Below the pieces are notes generated by a model. The model was given only the letters and a program-made list of their open reading frames with translations, did not search any database and had not been told where the DNA came from. A program made the position numbers and the translations under genes. A stretch of DNA of 64,000 nt from Minicystis rosea (GTDB lineage Bacteria; Myxococcota_A; Polyangia; Polyangiales; Polyangiaceae): contig CP016211.1 in assembly GCA_001931535.1 (NCBI GenBank), positions 1,144,501-1,208,500 of the forward strand, in the 5' to 3' direction. Shown in pieces: positions 38,753-49,500 of the stretch (position 1 is its first letter; every line of letters begins with the position of its first letter).

Positions 38753-41700
38753 TCAGTTGTTGAGCTCGCTTTGCTGGTCGGCGCCCAAGAGGCGCGCTCC
38801 AGCGGTGGTGACGTTGCCTACGGCCACGACGCGCGTGCCGCCGACGACGACCAGAGAGCTCGTGTGATGATTCTGTGCCGGGACGCCCGCGAACGAGTAG
38901 CTGTTCTCGCTGACCCTCCGATCGGACTGCGCGACGGGCTGCGCGCCGACGATGACGTTGCCGGTGATGGCGACCGGTGCGCGATCCGGGCGCATCACGA
39001 CGACGTTGACGGACCGGAGGCTCTCGCACTCGTTGCCGTTGAAGACGATGGCATCGGTGTTCCGCACGTAGACGGCGCCCGAGCGGCCGGAGCTCCGGAG
39101 CTCGTTGCCGACGATGGATGCGGTGACGATCCCGTCCCCGGACGCGCCCATGATCAGGAGCGCCGGGCCCGTCGACTGTACGTGATTGCCCTCGAGCTGA
39201 ACCGAGCTGCGCTCGATCGGGAACCACGCTCGGATCGAGCGCCAAGGCGTCCTCTGCCAGGCAAGGAATTGCTTCACGCCGGACGCCGGAGCCCTTCCTG
39301 CGCGCGCGATGTAGTGCGACGCGTGGGCGGAGACGCGCACGATGGTGTTGTCGATGGTGAGCGCGCCGGGGAGCCACGGCGTGGGGGCGTTCTTCGGCTT
39401 GCAAACGGCCTCTGCCACCGGCTCGACCAAGAGCGCCGGTGAGAGCGAGAGCTTCCCGATCAGCACCGAGGTGGTGGGCGCGGTGTCGGGAACAATCACC
39501 TTCGTGAGGATGAGCACCGCTGCGCCGCCCGCGCCGCCGCCGCTGTGACGAATGGTGTTTCCGCGGAGCACCACGTTGCCGCGCCAATCGACGAGGATCT
39601 CGTGGAGCAGCGCCGATGGCTGACCGTGTCCGTTGCCCTGGAAGACGTTGCCGCTGAGGAGCAGATCGCCGGAGCCGGCGAAGCGCGCGACGGCCTGGCT
39701 TCCCGGGATCTGCAGTGCGCCCTCGGCCAGCCCACGTCCGAGAGCAGCTTGGCTGGCACCGAGATCCGCGCAGGCGACAGCGCTGTTGCCTTCGACCATG
39801 ACGACCACGCCGGGCCCGCTCCGCGGGATGATCTCGAGAGCACCGATGGAGCAACCGCGCAGGCGATTGCCGACCACCTCGATGACGAGCTCGCCGGGTG
39901 TGGCCGGCGGAGGCTGGGCGAGGACGTGCCCGGCGTCACCGAGAATCGTGATGCCGAGGAGTGCTGATTGGATGGTGTTTTGCCCGATGGAGATCTGCTC
40001 CGCCACCGCGGCGGCGAACAGGCCATCTGCCGCTTCGGGGGCGGGGAAGACGATGTCGGCCGCCTCCTCCGGCTCGGAGACCTCGCCAATCGCGATCCGC
40101 AAGAGCGCGTCGCGGATGCCACGGCGGACTTTGACGGCTCGGTTGGGATCGCCGAAGGCCACGATTTGATCGACGATCGAGGCCGAGACGTCGACGCGAT
40201 GGGCGTCGAGATAGCATTGGGCGCCCTTGCCGTTGTCGGTGCTGGGGGCGTTGATGGCGAGCTCCGCCGCGTGCAGGAGGGCCGCGGTGGCCACCATCTG
40301 GGGCGTGCGGAAGCGGCGGGCTGCGCTGGCGGCGAGGCCGTCAATCCTGTGTGCGAGCGTCTCGAGATCTCTCCAGATGACGGTGTCCGCCGTCCCGGAA
40401 GCGAGGACTTCGGTCTGGATCGCGGAGATGCTCGCGCTCGCCGCCGCGATGGCGTCGCTGTCCTCTCCCAGCTCTTCCATCGCGCGGAGGGTGTGTGTCG
40501 CGACGAGAGGCATTCCGCTCGTCCAAGGCGCCGTGTGCGATGTGGTGTCCCGCAGCGTCAGGAGCAGCGCGCCGAGGCCGGCGAGACGACGAGAGATGGT
40601 GTCCGTGGGGCTGCCGTCGTTCGCCTCCTCGAGCATGGATGTGAAGCGATCGCGCACCACGGTGAGCATCTTCGCGAGGCTGGCGCGCGCGTCGGCCAAC
40701 GCGGTGTTGCGCGCGCCGCTCGTCTCGCCGTCCGGTGTGAGCGCGTCCTCGATGCGGCCTTTCGCGTGGTCGCAGAGGTCGTTGAGCTCGTCGTCTCTCG
40801 CGAGCATGTATCCGAGCTGGACGATCTCGTCGAACAAGATCTGGATGACGTCGGTCCCGATGACGCTCGACGAGGAGATGAGGTTCGAGAGCCGCGTCAA
40901 CATGCTCCCGATGCGCAGAATCGCCGTCTGGGCGAGCGCGAACCCCGCTCGTACCTGGGCGACGAAGGTGGCCGCCATGGCGAGCTGGTTTGCATCCGGG
41001 GTTGTCGCAGTCCCGCTCGCCCAATCGATCACGCGCTGCAGGACGTTCTGCATGTCCTCCGATGCCTCAGCGATCCCTTCGCGGGTCGGCGTGTCGATGC
41101 GCACAAAAAACGCTGTCACGTGATCCCCGAGATCCGTGCCGGCCTCGCGCAACACACGGTTGAGGGCGCGGATCTTCGAACGCAGCGTCGTCACGGCGGT
41201 GTCCGGATCGGGGGCAGTACCGAGCTGAGTGACTTGCGTCTGCGCGTCTTTCGCGAGCGCGACGATGAACTCCGCCGAAACGGACGGCGTCGAGGCCGTC
41301 GCGAAGTAGGCGTGGCGGGCCGTCTCGTCGCGGAACGCCATGAGCAGCTGGAAGCCCGCGATGGCTTCGCGTCCGGTCGCAACCTCGGTGGATTCACTCG
41401 CGCCGAGGGCGTTGAAGATTTCGTAGCGGAGGGTGTACTCCACGGCTTCGTTCGGGGTCTCGCCCTCGGTCGGGACGCCGTCGAAGAGGTCCAAGTTCGC
41501 GCGGATCTCTGCGAGCGCCGCCGGCACCCCCGTGTGCCTCGCGATCGCTTCCTCGATTCGCAAGGCTGCGCTCCATGCGGCTCGAGCAGCCGGTGCAGCG
41601 GTCTGGTGGGCGATGTTCGCGACGAGGAGCCGCGCAGCGTCGGCATCTCCCTCGAGAGAGCCAACCCAATCACCGCTCGTTGCACCGGTCGACGAATGAC

Positions 41701-44700
41701 GGCTCAGCATCCGATCGCGGATGCCGAGGAGGCTCTCGGCCGAGGGCACCATGACGCGGTCCGCCGTGAGCCTCTCGACGAACGCGCTGATCTCACAGAG
41801 CGCGATCTGGAAGTTGCCGTCGCCGGTAGCGTTTCGTGCCAGCTCGATCAGCTGCGAATACAGCCCCGCGGCCATGTCGTGGATCGTGGCCTGCGCGCTC
41901 AGGAAGGCGTTGGCGTAGGTGGTGATCGCTGCCAGTGCGTCGCTCGCCGTTGGCTCGGGGCTGCTCGCGGCGACCTCTGGATCGGTGATGCCGTGGAAGG
42001 GCGCGCGCACGTCCTCGATGCGGTTGGATTCGACGACCACGTCGTTGCCGCCGACGACCGCGACGCCGCCGATGCGGATCTCGTTCTCGACGCTGGTCCA
42101 AGCGGTGGGCCAGCCGGCGTCGGCGGTGTAGCCCACGCCGTTGATGGTGTTGCCACGGACGTCGGCGTCTTCGACGCGGCAGAGCGCGATGGCGCCGCGG
42201 AGCGTGGCGCGCTCCAGCGCACGCAGCGCTGCGTCGATGATGGGCGCGGCCGCCGCATTCGTGAAGGATCCGTCCAGATCCTCGAGCACGGCTTCGGGGT
42301 TCCACCACGACGTGCCGATGGTGAAGCCGGGCGCGAGCCTGCCGAGCACCTGTCGATCGGCTGCCTGATACGCAGTCGTGCTCCTGATGATCTCCGCGAG
42401 ACAAACCTGCTCGATGCGGTTGTCTTCGATGCGGACCCGGCCGACCGCGATGCCCGTTCCGTGGACGCGCACGCCGGCGTCGCCGAGGTTGCGAAGCTCG
42501 TTGCCGCGGACCCTGACGTCGTAGATCGGCTGCGGGCCACCGATGAGCACGCCGGTGATCGCGGCGCCGGCGCCGCTGTCGGCGGGCGCTCCCTCGACGC
42601 GGTTGTCGCTGATCTCGACGTCAAAGATGGGCCGAGCAGGGCTCGATCCATCGTCGATGCCGTCACCGACGAGGATGCCGGCGTAGACGCCGTACGCGGG
42701 CATCGGACCCGGCATGCCCATCGTGATCCAGGAGCCCCGCACCCGAACGCGCTGTCCAGTGATCTGGATCCCGAGCTGGAACGGGCCGACCTCGTCCATG
42801 ACGTTGTCCGCGGCCAGCGCGTCGAGGCACGCGACCTCGTTGCCGAGGACGTCGGCGCCGTCGGCGTCGATCTGGATGCCGACCGCCGAGCAGTCGCGGA
42901 CGCGGTTGTCCGCGACGAGGACGCGCTTGCCCGTGGCGGTGCCGTGGAGCTCTGCGCAGTCCCCAATCTCGACGCCGATGATGAATCGCTCGACGTGGTT
43001 GTCGCGGATGGCGACGGCGTCGAAGGCGCCGTCGATGAGGCGAATGCCTTGCTCGCCGCGGACGGTCGCGGTGGGCGAGAGGATGTCGTTGTGCTCGATC
43101 TGGAGATCGGTCACGGAAAGGCCGGCGCCGGGGTGCGCGGCGACGAAGGCATCGGAGAAGTACGCGGCGAGCGGCTGCGCGACGATGCCGCGCGCGGCTG
43201 CGAGCGTGCACCGGTGGATCTTCACGGCGTCTGAGGCGCCGGTGATGAAGACCGCGAACGTGTGGGCGAGCGCGCTGCTCATGCCGGTGATGACGCAGCC
43301 GCGCAGCTCGACGCTCGAGTCGGAGATGGTGACGGCGCCGCGCGGGAGCTCCCTGAGCACGTCGCTCAGCGTGGCTGCTTCCTCGTGGGCGTTTCGCAGG
43401 CTCCAGCGGAGGCGCGCATATGCGGCCTTGATCACGTCCACTGCGCGGGGCGGTGGGTTTTCGGCGACGAAGCTCGCGATGACCTGATCGACGTCGAGGG
43501 GCGTGGCGTCGTTCTCGAGCAGGTCGTCCGCGATGAGGTGCGGATCCGGCGGCGCCGCCGCGCCGTCGGGGCTATTCGAAAACGTATGGGTGCTCTCGGC
43601 GATGTGCAGATCCTGAATGACCACCGCGCCGTCGGCGCCGCTCTGGTCGACGAAGAAGGCGCCGCCCAGACCGGCGGCTTCGAGGACCGTCGCCTTGCCG
43701 TCGCCGAGGATGCGAAGGCGGGAGCGCGACGAGATCATCACCGGGCCGCGCAGCTTGTATTCGCCTGCGCGGATGTAGATGGTGCCGCCGCCTTCGCCGA
43801 TGCGATTGACGGCGGTCTGGATGGCGTCGTCTCCGGTGATCCCGTGGGCCAGATCCTGATCGATGTCGCCGAAGCTGGTCGAGCCGTCGCCGACGACGAT
43901 GGTGAACGCGGCATGCGCGTCGTTGCGCTCGAGCTCGATGAGCCGGTCCCGGACGTCTTGGAGAGGCAGGAAGCGACGCCGGACGTCGGTGTAGACGGTG
44001 TCTGCGTCGCTCTCCCCGATGCGGACGTGCAGGAGCGGGGCGTACCGATGGATGGGACCGTGCGGGGGCGCTTCGACGAGCGCTTCGACCCGGCCCACCG
44101 ACTGGCCGTCCGGATCGTGGACGCGTGCGGTGAAGCTCCAGAAGTCGCCGGCGCGGTATTCTTCCGGAGCGCCGGAGAAGGCGAGATCGATCCCGTCGGG
44201 CAGGTTGTAGCGGTAGCCGGCCTCGATCAGATCGGCGCCGTCCCATCGGCGCACGGCGGCTTGATCCTCGACACGGAAGCTGGTCAACAGCGGCCCGCCG
44301 ACGTCGAGCGGCATCCCGGTGCGTCCCACCGTGGCGCCGGTGGCTTCGAGCTCGATCGCACCCGTGGCCGGATCGACGGCACGCAGACGCCGCAGCTCGG
44401 CGCGGTGCAGGTTGTTCGGGTTGCCCTCGATCGCACCGCCCTCGGGTTGGAGACGCGTGATGCGATCCTCCACGACCACGAAGTCACCGGCGCGGAGGCC
44501 GAGCGCGTCCTCGGGGCTCATCGTGAGGCGCGTGGCGCCTGCGGCAGCGTCCGCCGTGAGCATCAGCAGGGTCGAGCCGTTGTCGCGCGACCACAGCGCC
44601 GCCGGGCCTTGCGGCGTGGCGAGCACCTGCACGCGCACGTGCACGTTCTCGGTGCCGCGATAGCCCGTGCCGGTGGCGATCGACGTGGTGTCGAGGCAGC

Positions 44701-46507
44701 GATCGCGGCAGGCGTCGAAGGGCTCGGAAGGGTAGCGCAGCGGCCGCGCGTCCGTGGCGCCGAAGGACGTGGTGAGCGCGCCGCCGCCCGTCGGTGCGGG
44801 CATGACGATCGGAGCGTCGGCGCCGAGGCCGAGGATCTTCACCTGCTGGACGAGGCGCATCCGGCTGGCGGTCTCCATCCCGTCGAGCGCCGGTTCGGCG
44901 AGGAATGCGTCCTCGCGAGCGGTGACTGGGAGCTCCCACAGATCGAGATACGCCACGAGGGCGGCGAATGGGAATGAATCGCCGTCACCGGAGCCGAACG
45001 GCGCGTTGGCATCGCTGTTCGACGACGTGAACCCGAGGAGCGCCGCCGCAGTCGAGCTTTGGAGATCGACCCTCGTGGCGAATCCGTAGCCCGGCTTCGG
45101 CCTGATGAGCAGGTGGTTGCCGCTGCCGTTGTCGACGATTTCAGCCGAGATACCGGTCGCAGCGGCCATGATCTGGGTGGCGACGTCGCTCAAGCTCGTC
45201 GCGCCGGCGAACGTGCAAGGGCTCTGCCCCGAGGGCAAAGTGAACACGAGCGTGAGGCCGTCGAGCTGCGACGGGACCAGTGAGGTGATGTCATTGCCGA
45301 AGATGTGCGGCGGTATCCCGCCCGGCTGAGGTGCAGTATTGCCGTCGCCGCCTTGGGCCGTCACCGTGGCAGTACCGAACATCATGGTCATCACCGATGA
45401 TGGTGTGCCAGTGATGCTGATGTGCTCCGCGGGGCCCTTGCCGGCCGAACGAATGAGCATTCTCTCGTAGTAACGCTCGCAAACGAAGGAGCCGTCGGAT
45501 GCCGCGGAGATCTGGCTGACGAGCGTGTCGAGCGCTTGGCTCCATTCGCTTGGAGAGAACGAGTTCAAGCTGTGGAGATCGACTGTGAACGACGACCCAG
45601 CGCTCGTGATGGTCATCGAGTCGGCCAAGCTCCAGTTGGCATACCCGAGACTCCCAGACAGGATGAGGGCCCAATACTCCGCCCCACCGTCGCTCCCTCC
45701 GGGCATGGCGGGCATCGGGTAATCTGGTTGGCCTTGCAGCGTGATGTCCGCCGGGAGGTAGGCGCGGATGCCGTCGACGAACATCACACCGGCGCCGGCC
45801 ATCGTGCCATCGCCGCCGTGGATCACGGTGACGTCATTGACACTCTGCACCTGCAGTCCACCGACGAGCACGGTCGTTTGTGGGTTGAGACCCGTGAGCT
45901 TGAAGCTCTTGACTTGATCGAGCCCAACGAGCTGGGTCGACTCCACCACGAAGGTCTTCCAAGTGTTCGCGACCAAGTCGTCGAGTGGGACCGTGATCTC
46001 GGTGCTTTCGCCGACAATCACCAAGCTTGGGGTGCCCGTCGAAGCGCCAATCGGAGGATCGATGCGGAGCTCGAAATAAAGCCGCCTCACCGCGAATGGA
46101 GGTGCGGCGATGCTCGGGGCCTTCGCGGCGGCGAGATCGAGCACGTGCGGTAGCGCGCGGTGGACCTCGGTGTAGCCGCGCGCGCGGAGCACGTAGGGAA
46201 GCGACGCCGGCTCACGGCGCGCGAGCGTCAGTTCGGGGACGACGGTGCCGAGGAGTGATGGGTCTGCCTTCAGGCCGCTCCAGCCGCTCAGCGACACGAC
46301 GGGATCGAACCTGAACTGCGGAGAGATCGAGAAGGCGTCGCTGGGCGCACCGTCGGCGACCGCGGCGCTTCGGCGCGCGGCGTCCGTGGCGCGGATACGG
46401 ACCTCCTCGTTCCAATCGGCGTCGAGGATGACGCGGCCCATCTGCTGGTAAACGCCGGTGAAGCGCCGGCTCTCGTCGAAGCGTGATCGGGAGGTGTACG
46501 TGCTCAC
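38753..46507 (-). CDS. giant right-handed beta-helix protein (2584 aa), candidate tail fibre/host-contact protein
   Basis: Start taken at the GTG at 46507 (overlaps the preceding stop, GTGA). Residues ~5-36 (YTSRSRFDESRRFTGVYQQM GRVILDADWNEE) match the DUF6519-type head found in phage-tail-like loci. Residues ~880-1480 carry pectate-lyase-like parallel beta-helix repeats (AVNRIGEGGGTIYIRAGEYK LRGPVMISSRSRLRILGDGK and many N-x-I/V-x-D/G-N-x-V repeats). Residues ~1500-2080 are a long helical insertion (ARNATGDGNFQIALCEISAF, VIGTDVIQILFDEIVQLGYM). A second beta-helix fills ~2090-2584 (LRGCSIGALEIIPRSGPGVV, IVGNELRSSGRSGAVYVRNT). Such beta-helices serve as tail spikes, polysaccharide-binding fibres or cages. 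No protease or lyase active site seen. Its size and double-helix layout are unusual for a CIS locus. Confidence 0.85.
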   Translation of the reverse strand: MSTYTSRSRFDESRRFTGVYQQMGRVILDADWNEEVRIRATDAARRSAAVADGAPSDAFSISPQFRFDPVVSLSGWSGLKADPSLLGTVVPELTLARREPASLPYVLRARGYTEVHRALPHVLDLAAAKAPSIAAPPFAVRRLYFELRIDPPIGASTGTPSLVIVGESTEITVPLDDLVANTWKTFVVESTQLVGLDQVKSFKLTGLNPQTTVLVGGLQVQSVNDVTVIHGGDGTMAGAGVMFVDGIRAYLPADITLQGQPDYPMPAMPGGSDGGAEYWALILSGSLGYANWSLADSMTITSAGSSFTVDLHSLNSFSPSEWSQALDTLVSQISAASDGSFVCERYYERMLIRSAGKGPAEHISITGTPSSVMTMMFGTATVTAQGGDGNTAPQPGGIPPHIFGNDITSLVPSQLDGLTLVFTLPSGQSPCTFAGATSLSDVATQIMAAATGISAEIVDNGSGNHLLIRPKPGYGFATRVDLQSSTAAALLGFTSSNSDANAPFGSGDGDSFPFAALVAYLDLWELPVTAREDAFLAEPALDGMETASRMRLVQQVKILGLGADAPIVMPAPTGGGALTTSFGATDARPLRYPSEPFDACRDRCLDTTSIATGTGYRGTENVHVRVQVLATPQGPAALWSRDNGSTLLMLTADAAAGATRLTMSPEDALGLRAGDFVVVEDRITRLQPEGGAIEGNPNNLHRAELRRLRAVDPATGAIELEATGATVGRTGMPLDVGGPLLTSFRVEDQAAVRRWDGADLIEAGYRYNLPDGIDLAFSGAPEEYRAGDFWSFTARVHDPDGQSVGRVEALVEAPPHGPIHRYAPLLHVRIGESDADTVYTDVRRRFLPLQDVRDRLIELERNDAHAAFTIVVGDGSTSFGDIDQDLAHGITGDDAIQTAVNRIGEGGGTIYIRAGEYKLRGPVMISSRSRLRILGDGKATVLEAAGLGGAFFVDQSGADGAVVIQDLHIAESTHTFSNSPDGAAAPPDPHLIADDLLENDATPLDVDQVIASFVAENPPPRAVDVIKAAYARLRWSLRNAHEEAATLSDVLRELPRGAVTISDSSVELRGCVITGMSSALAHTFAVFITGASDAVKIHRCTLAAARGIVAQPLAAYFSDAFVAAHPGAGLSVTDLQIEHNDILSPTATVRGEQGIRLIDGAFDAVAIRDNHVERFIIGVEIGDCAELHGTATGKRVLVADNRVRDCSAVGIQIDADGADVLGNEVACLDALAADNVMDEVGPFQLGIQITGQRVRVRGSWITMGMPGPMPAYGVYAGILVGDGIDDGSSPARPIFDVEISDNRVEGAPADSGAGAAITGVLIGGPQPIYDVRVRGNELRNLGDAGVRVHGTGIAVGRVRIEDNRIEQVCLAEIIRSTTAYQAADRQVLGRLAPGFTIGTSWWNPEAVLEDLDGSFTNAAAAPIIDAALRALERATLRGAIALCRVEDADVRGNTINGVGYTADAGWPTAWTSVENEIRIGGVAVVGGNDVVVESNRIEDVRAPFHGITDPEVAASSPEPTASDALAAITTYANAFLSAQATIHDMAAGLYSQLIELARNATGDGNFQIALCEISAFVERLTADRVMVPSAESLLGIRDRMLSRHSSTGATSGDWVGSLEGDADAARLLVANIAHQTAAPAARAAWSAALRIEEAIARHTGVPAALAEIRANLDLFDGVPTEGETPNEAVEYTLRYEIFNALGASESTEVATGREAIAGFQLLMAFRDETARHAYFATASTPSVSAEFIVALAKDAQTQVTQLGTAPDPDTAVTTLRSKIRALNRVLREAGTDLGDHVTAFFVRIDTPTREGIAEASEDMQNVLQRVIDWASGTATTPDANQLAMAATFVAQVRAGFALAQTAILRIGSMLTRLSNLISSSSVIGTDVIQILFDEIVQLGYMLARDDELNDLCDHAKGRIEDALTPDGETSGARNTALADARASLAKMLTVVRDRFTSMLEEANDGSPTDTISRRLAGLGALLLTLRDTTSHTAPWTSGMPLVATHTLRAMEELGEDSDAIAAASASISAIQTEVLASGTADTVIWRDLETLAHRIDGLAASAARRFRTPQMVATAALLHAAELAINAPSTDNGKGAQCYLDAHRVDVSASIVDQIVAFGDPNRAVKVRRGIRDALLRIAIGEVSEPEEAADIVFPAPEAADGLFAAAVAEQISIGQNTIQSALLGITILGDAGHVLAQPPPATPGELVIEVVGNRLRGCSIGALEIIPRSGPGVVVMVEGNSAVACADLGASQAALGRGLAEGALQIPGSQAVARFAGSGDLLLSGNVFQGNGHGQPSALLHEILVDWRGNVVLRGNTIRHSGGGAGGAAVLILTKVIVPDTAPTTSVLIGKLSLSPALLVEPVAEAVCKPKNAPTPWLPGALTIDNTIVRVSAHASHYIARAGRAPASGVKQFLAWQRTPWRSIRAWFPIERSSVQLEGNHVQSTGPALLIMGASGDGIVTASIVGNELRSSGRSGAVYVRNTDAIVFNGNECESLRSVNVVVMRPDRAPVAITGNVIVGAQPVAQSDRRVSENSYSFAGVPAQNHHTSSLVVVGGTRVVAVGNVTTAGARLLGADQQSELNN

Positions 46508-49500
46508 TGGGAACTCCGGTTCATGCGGGCAAGGTCGTTGACGGCGCGGTCGACGTGACACGCAACGAGGGTCATGGGCATGCTGAGGCGCGTGCGCTCG
46601 ACGAGCTCACGGGCGCGATCGGATCGCTGATCGTGGGCGCCGGGCATGCGGCCCAGCTCACCCGCGGTGATGGCAGGTCCGTCGTTGTCCGCGAGGACCA
46701 GGTAGCTCGGCGACGCGGGATCGACGGACACGAAAGCAGGCGCGCGATCGAGCGAGCGGTAGAGCCGCGGCTGCGACGGTCCTCGACGCAGCAACGAGTG
46801 ACGGATGAATCCTTCGTCGGGACGGCTCGCGCGGACGGTGCCGTCGAACGCGCAGGACGAGGCCTGGAGCTCGCCGGCTTCGATCCCTCCGCGCACCGTG
46901 CAGTGGCGCAGGCGCACCGGTGATCCCGGTGCGTTGATGGCGAGCGCGCTGCCGCCCGCGTCGAAGGTACAGCCGGCGGCGACGAGGCGCACCCAGGGCG
47001 GGATCTCGACACCACCGACGATGCAGCCGTAGAGGCGCAGCTCGACGTCGATGGATTGCGCCGAGCGGCGCGGGACGTCCGGTAGCTCCGTGCCTGCGAG
47101 GATCAGCGCGGGCCCTCCGGGAGAGAGCGTGCACCAGCGCAGGTCGACGAGGCCCTGCGTCAGCATCACGTAGGCGGGGCCTGCGAGCCAGAGACCCGCG
47201 AGCCACATTTCGGCCCTGCCCGCGGCGCCCGGGCGCGGCAGGACGACGAGCGACAGCGGCGTCGGGGCGGGCGACACGTCGATGAGCGGGACCGTGTTGG
47301 GCTCGGCGACGATCGAGAAGCCCGCCACGTTCGGGGTCAACGACGCAGCGGTGAGCCGCGGCGAGCCGATGATCCCGAGGGCCGCGTGCGGTGTGCTCGA
47401 CGATGCGGCGAGCGCCTGTTCGAGCGTGCCGAAGGCCGGGATGTCGACGCCGCGGCGGCGCACCGTGAGGCCGTGGCTCTGCGGATCCACCCACGCCGTG
47501 AGCGGCGCGGCGGGCTGCGCGAGATCGGGAGGCGTCGGCGCCACCTCGCCGGGGGCGAGCCACGCGGGCAGGGGCGCGCGATCGCGCGGCATGCAACCGG
47601 CGCCGATCGCTGATCCTCGGCCCGCGCGGTACGAGACGGTGAGCGTACCGGGCGGCATGACCCGGGGCAGGACCACGCGGCCGATGCGCGGATCGAGGCC
47701 GAAGATCCCCGGGGACGGGGGCTCTTCGAGGTGCGGCTCGATCTCGGGACCGAGGATGCGCTGCCGCAGGGTGAAGCGATGACGATCGATGCGACCGGGA
47801 ACGCCGATGCCGAAGCCGTCGGCCGCGCGCACGAGCTCACCGCTCAGCGGCCCTCTGGGGATGCTTGGATGAGCGGTCGATCCATCGCCCAGGATGGCGA
47901 GCTTCATCTCGTCCAGACCGGAGATCAGGCGAAGGTCGAGCTCGGGCAGGAACGCCAAGCGGCGACGTCCTGCGAGGGAGAAGAGGACTTCCGATGGAGG
48001 GAGCGGTTGCGCGCCGAAGACGAGCACCTCGTCGCCGATGAAGGCACCGGCGCCGTCCGCGGGCGGATTGGGCGCGCCATCCTCGAGGGCAGCGTCGTCG
48101 ATGTCGCGCGGCGACCACGCGCGGCCGTCCGCGTCGAGCGTGAAGAGCATCGGGCGCGTGCGGTCGGCCCACACGAGCGCTTCGATCTCATCGGCGGTGG
48201 TGACGCGCGCGATGACCTGGCCTGGACGGCCGGGCTCGATCGGAAGCGACGGGAGCTGCCGCCACGTGGGCCGCGGGGCGTCGCCGACGATGAACCAGAC
48301 GGTGGGGTCGAGCGGGCCGACGCGCCGCGTGCCGCTCGCGCTTTCGCTCGGCGGCGAAGAGTGCCCGCCGATGAGCACGCCGCCGTCCTTCCACTCGAGG
48401 ATCTGCGCGCCGAAGCGAGGCTGCGGGTTGCGCCAGTTGAAGCGTGTCCAGGCGCCGCCGTCGATCGACACCGTCCACACGTCGTCGAGCACGGCGTTGC
48501 TGTTCGCGCTCGTGCTCAATCCTCCGTAGAACGCGATCGCGTCGTCGAGGAGGAGCGCCGCCGGCCACATGCGCCACGAAGGGGAGAGCGACGATGCGTA
48601 CGGCAGCGTCGCGATGTCGCTGACGGCCAGCGTGGGCGTGCCGCCGCTCATCGTGATCACGACCTTCCGGAGCGCGATCGAGCCACCAGGGCTCGGGCGG
48701 AGGATCACGATCGTGTTGCCCTTGGCCGCGCTGTGGAGCTGCGTCGGGTCCGTGAGGGCGACGGAGTCGATCTCGAAGCGGCCCACTTCCAACCGCGTCG
48801 TCAGGTTGATGAGCTGGAGGACCAGCGGACCCGGCTCGGTCGCGATCCCGAGCCGCACGGCGTACGGCGTCCCGCCCACCGTGATGGCCATCGCGGGGCC
48901 GGCGTGAAGCAGGTCGGTGGCGTTCACGGCGATCCAGCCGGTCGTGGTGCGGCAGCGCGCGGTGCTCGTGAGGCGCTTCACCGCGAGGACGAGCGACGAT
49001 GAAGGCGGCACGGGCAGCGGCGTGACGTGCGTGATGTTGTCGCCGTCCGAGGACACGAGAACGAGGTCGTCGTCATTCGGGTCATCGGGTCGCGCGACGA
49101 GATTCAACTGCCACGTGTCGCCCGGCGCAGGCCGCGTCGCGTCGACGAAGCGCAGCAGTGGCGCGGGCCAGATCGCGGTCACGTGGATCGGCACGGCGGG
49201 CTCGGGCACGGGATCGGGGCCGAGCAGCGGGATGCCGTCGACGGAGATGCCCAGCGCGTTGCTCGCGAGCACCGCCTCCGGCGCGGCGGCGAGCGCGGTC
49301 GGCGTGAGCAGCGTGGTAGCGGTGCGGGGCGGCGCAGGCGGCGCGAGGTCCGGCTCGTGCGCCGCGGTGAGCGTGCCGATGCGCTCCGGGCCTTCGAGCG
49401 GCGCGTCCCAGAGCAGCGGTGTCGCGCGTCCGAGCGGGTCGAGCGAGAAGATCCAGCTCGGCGTCTCGGTCAGCGGCAATGCGAGCGGGCCAGGGGAGAC

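Noticed and set aside
39968..44977. Long plus-strand open frames (1088 and 571 codons) opposite the giant beta-helix gene
   Set aside because: Asp/Arg/Val-rich shadow of the minus-strand gene with no ribosome sites; the minus frame shows clear beta-helix periodicity.
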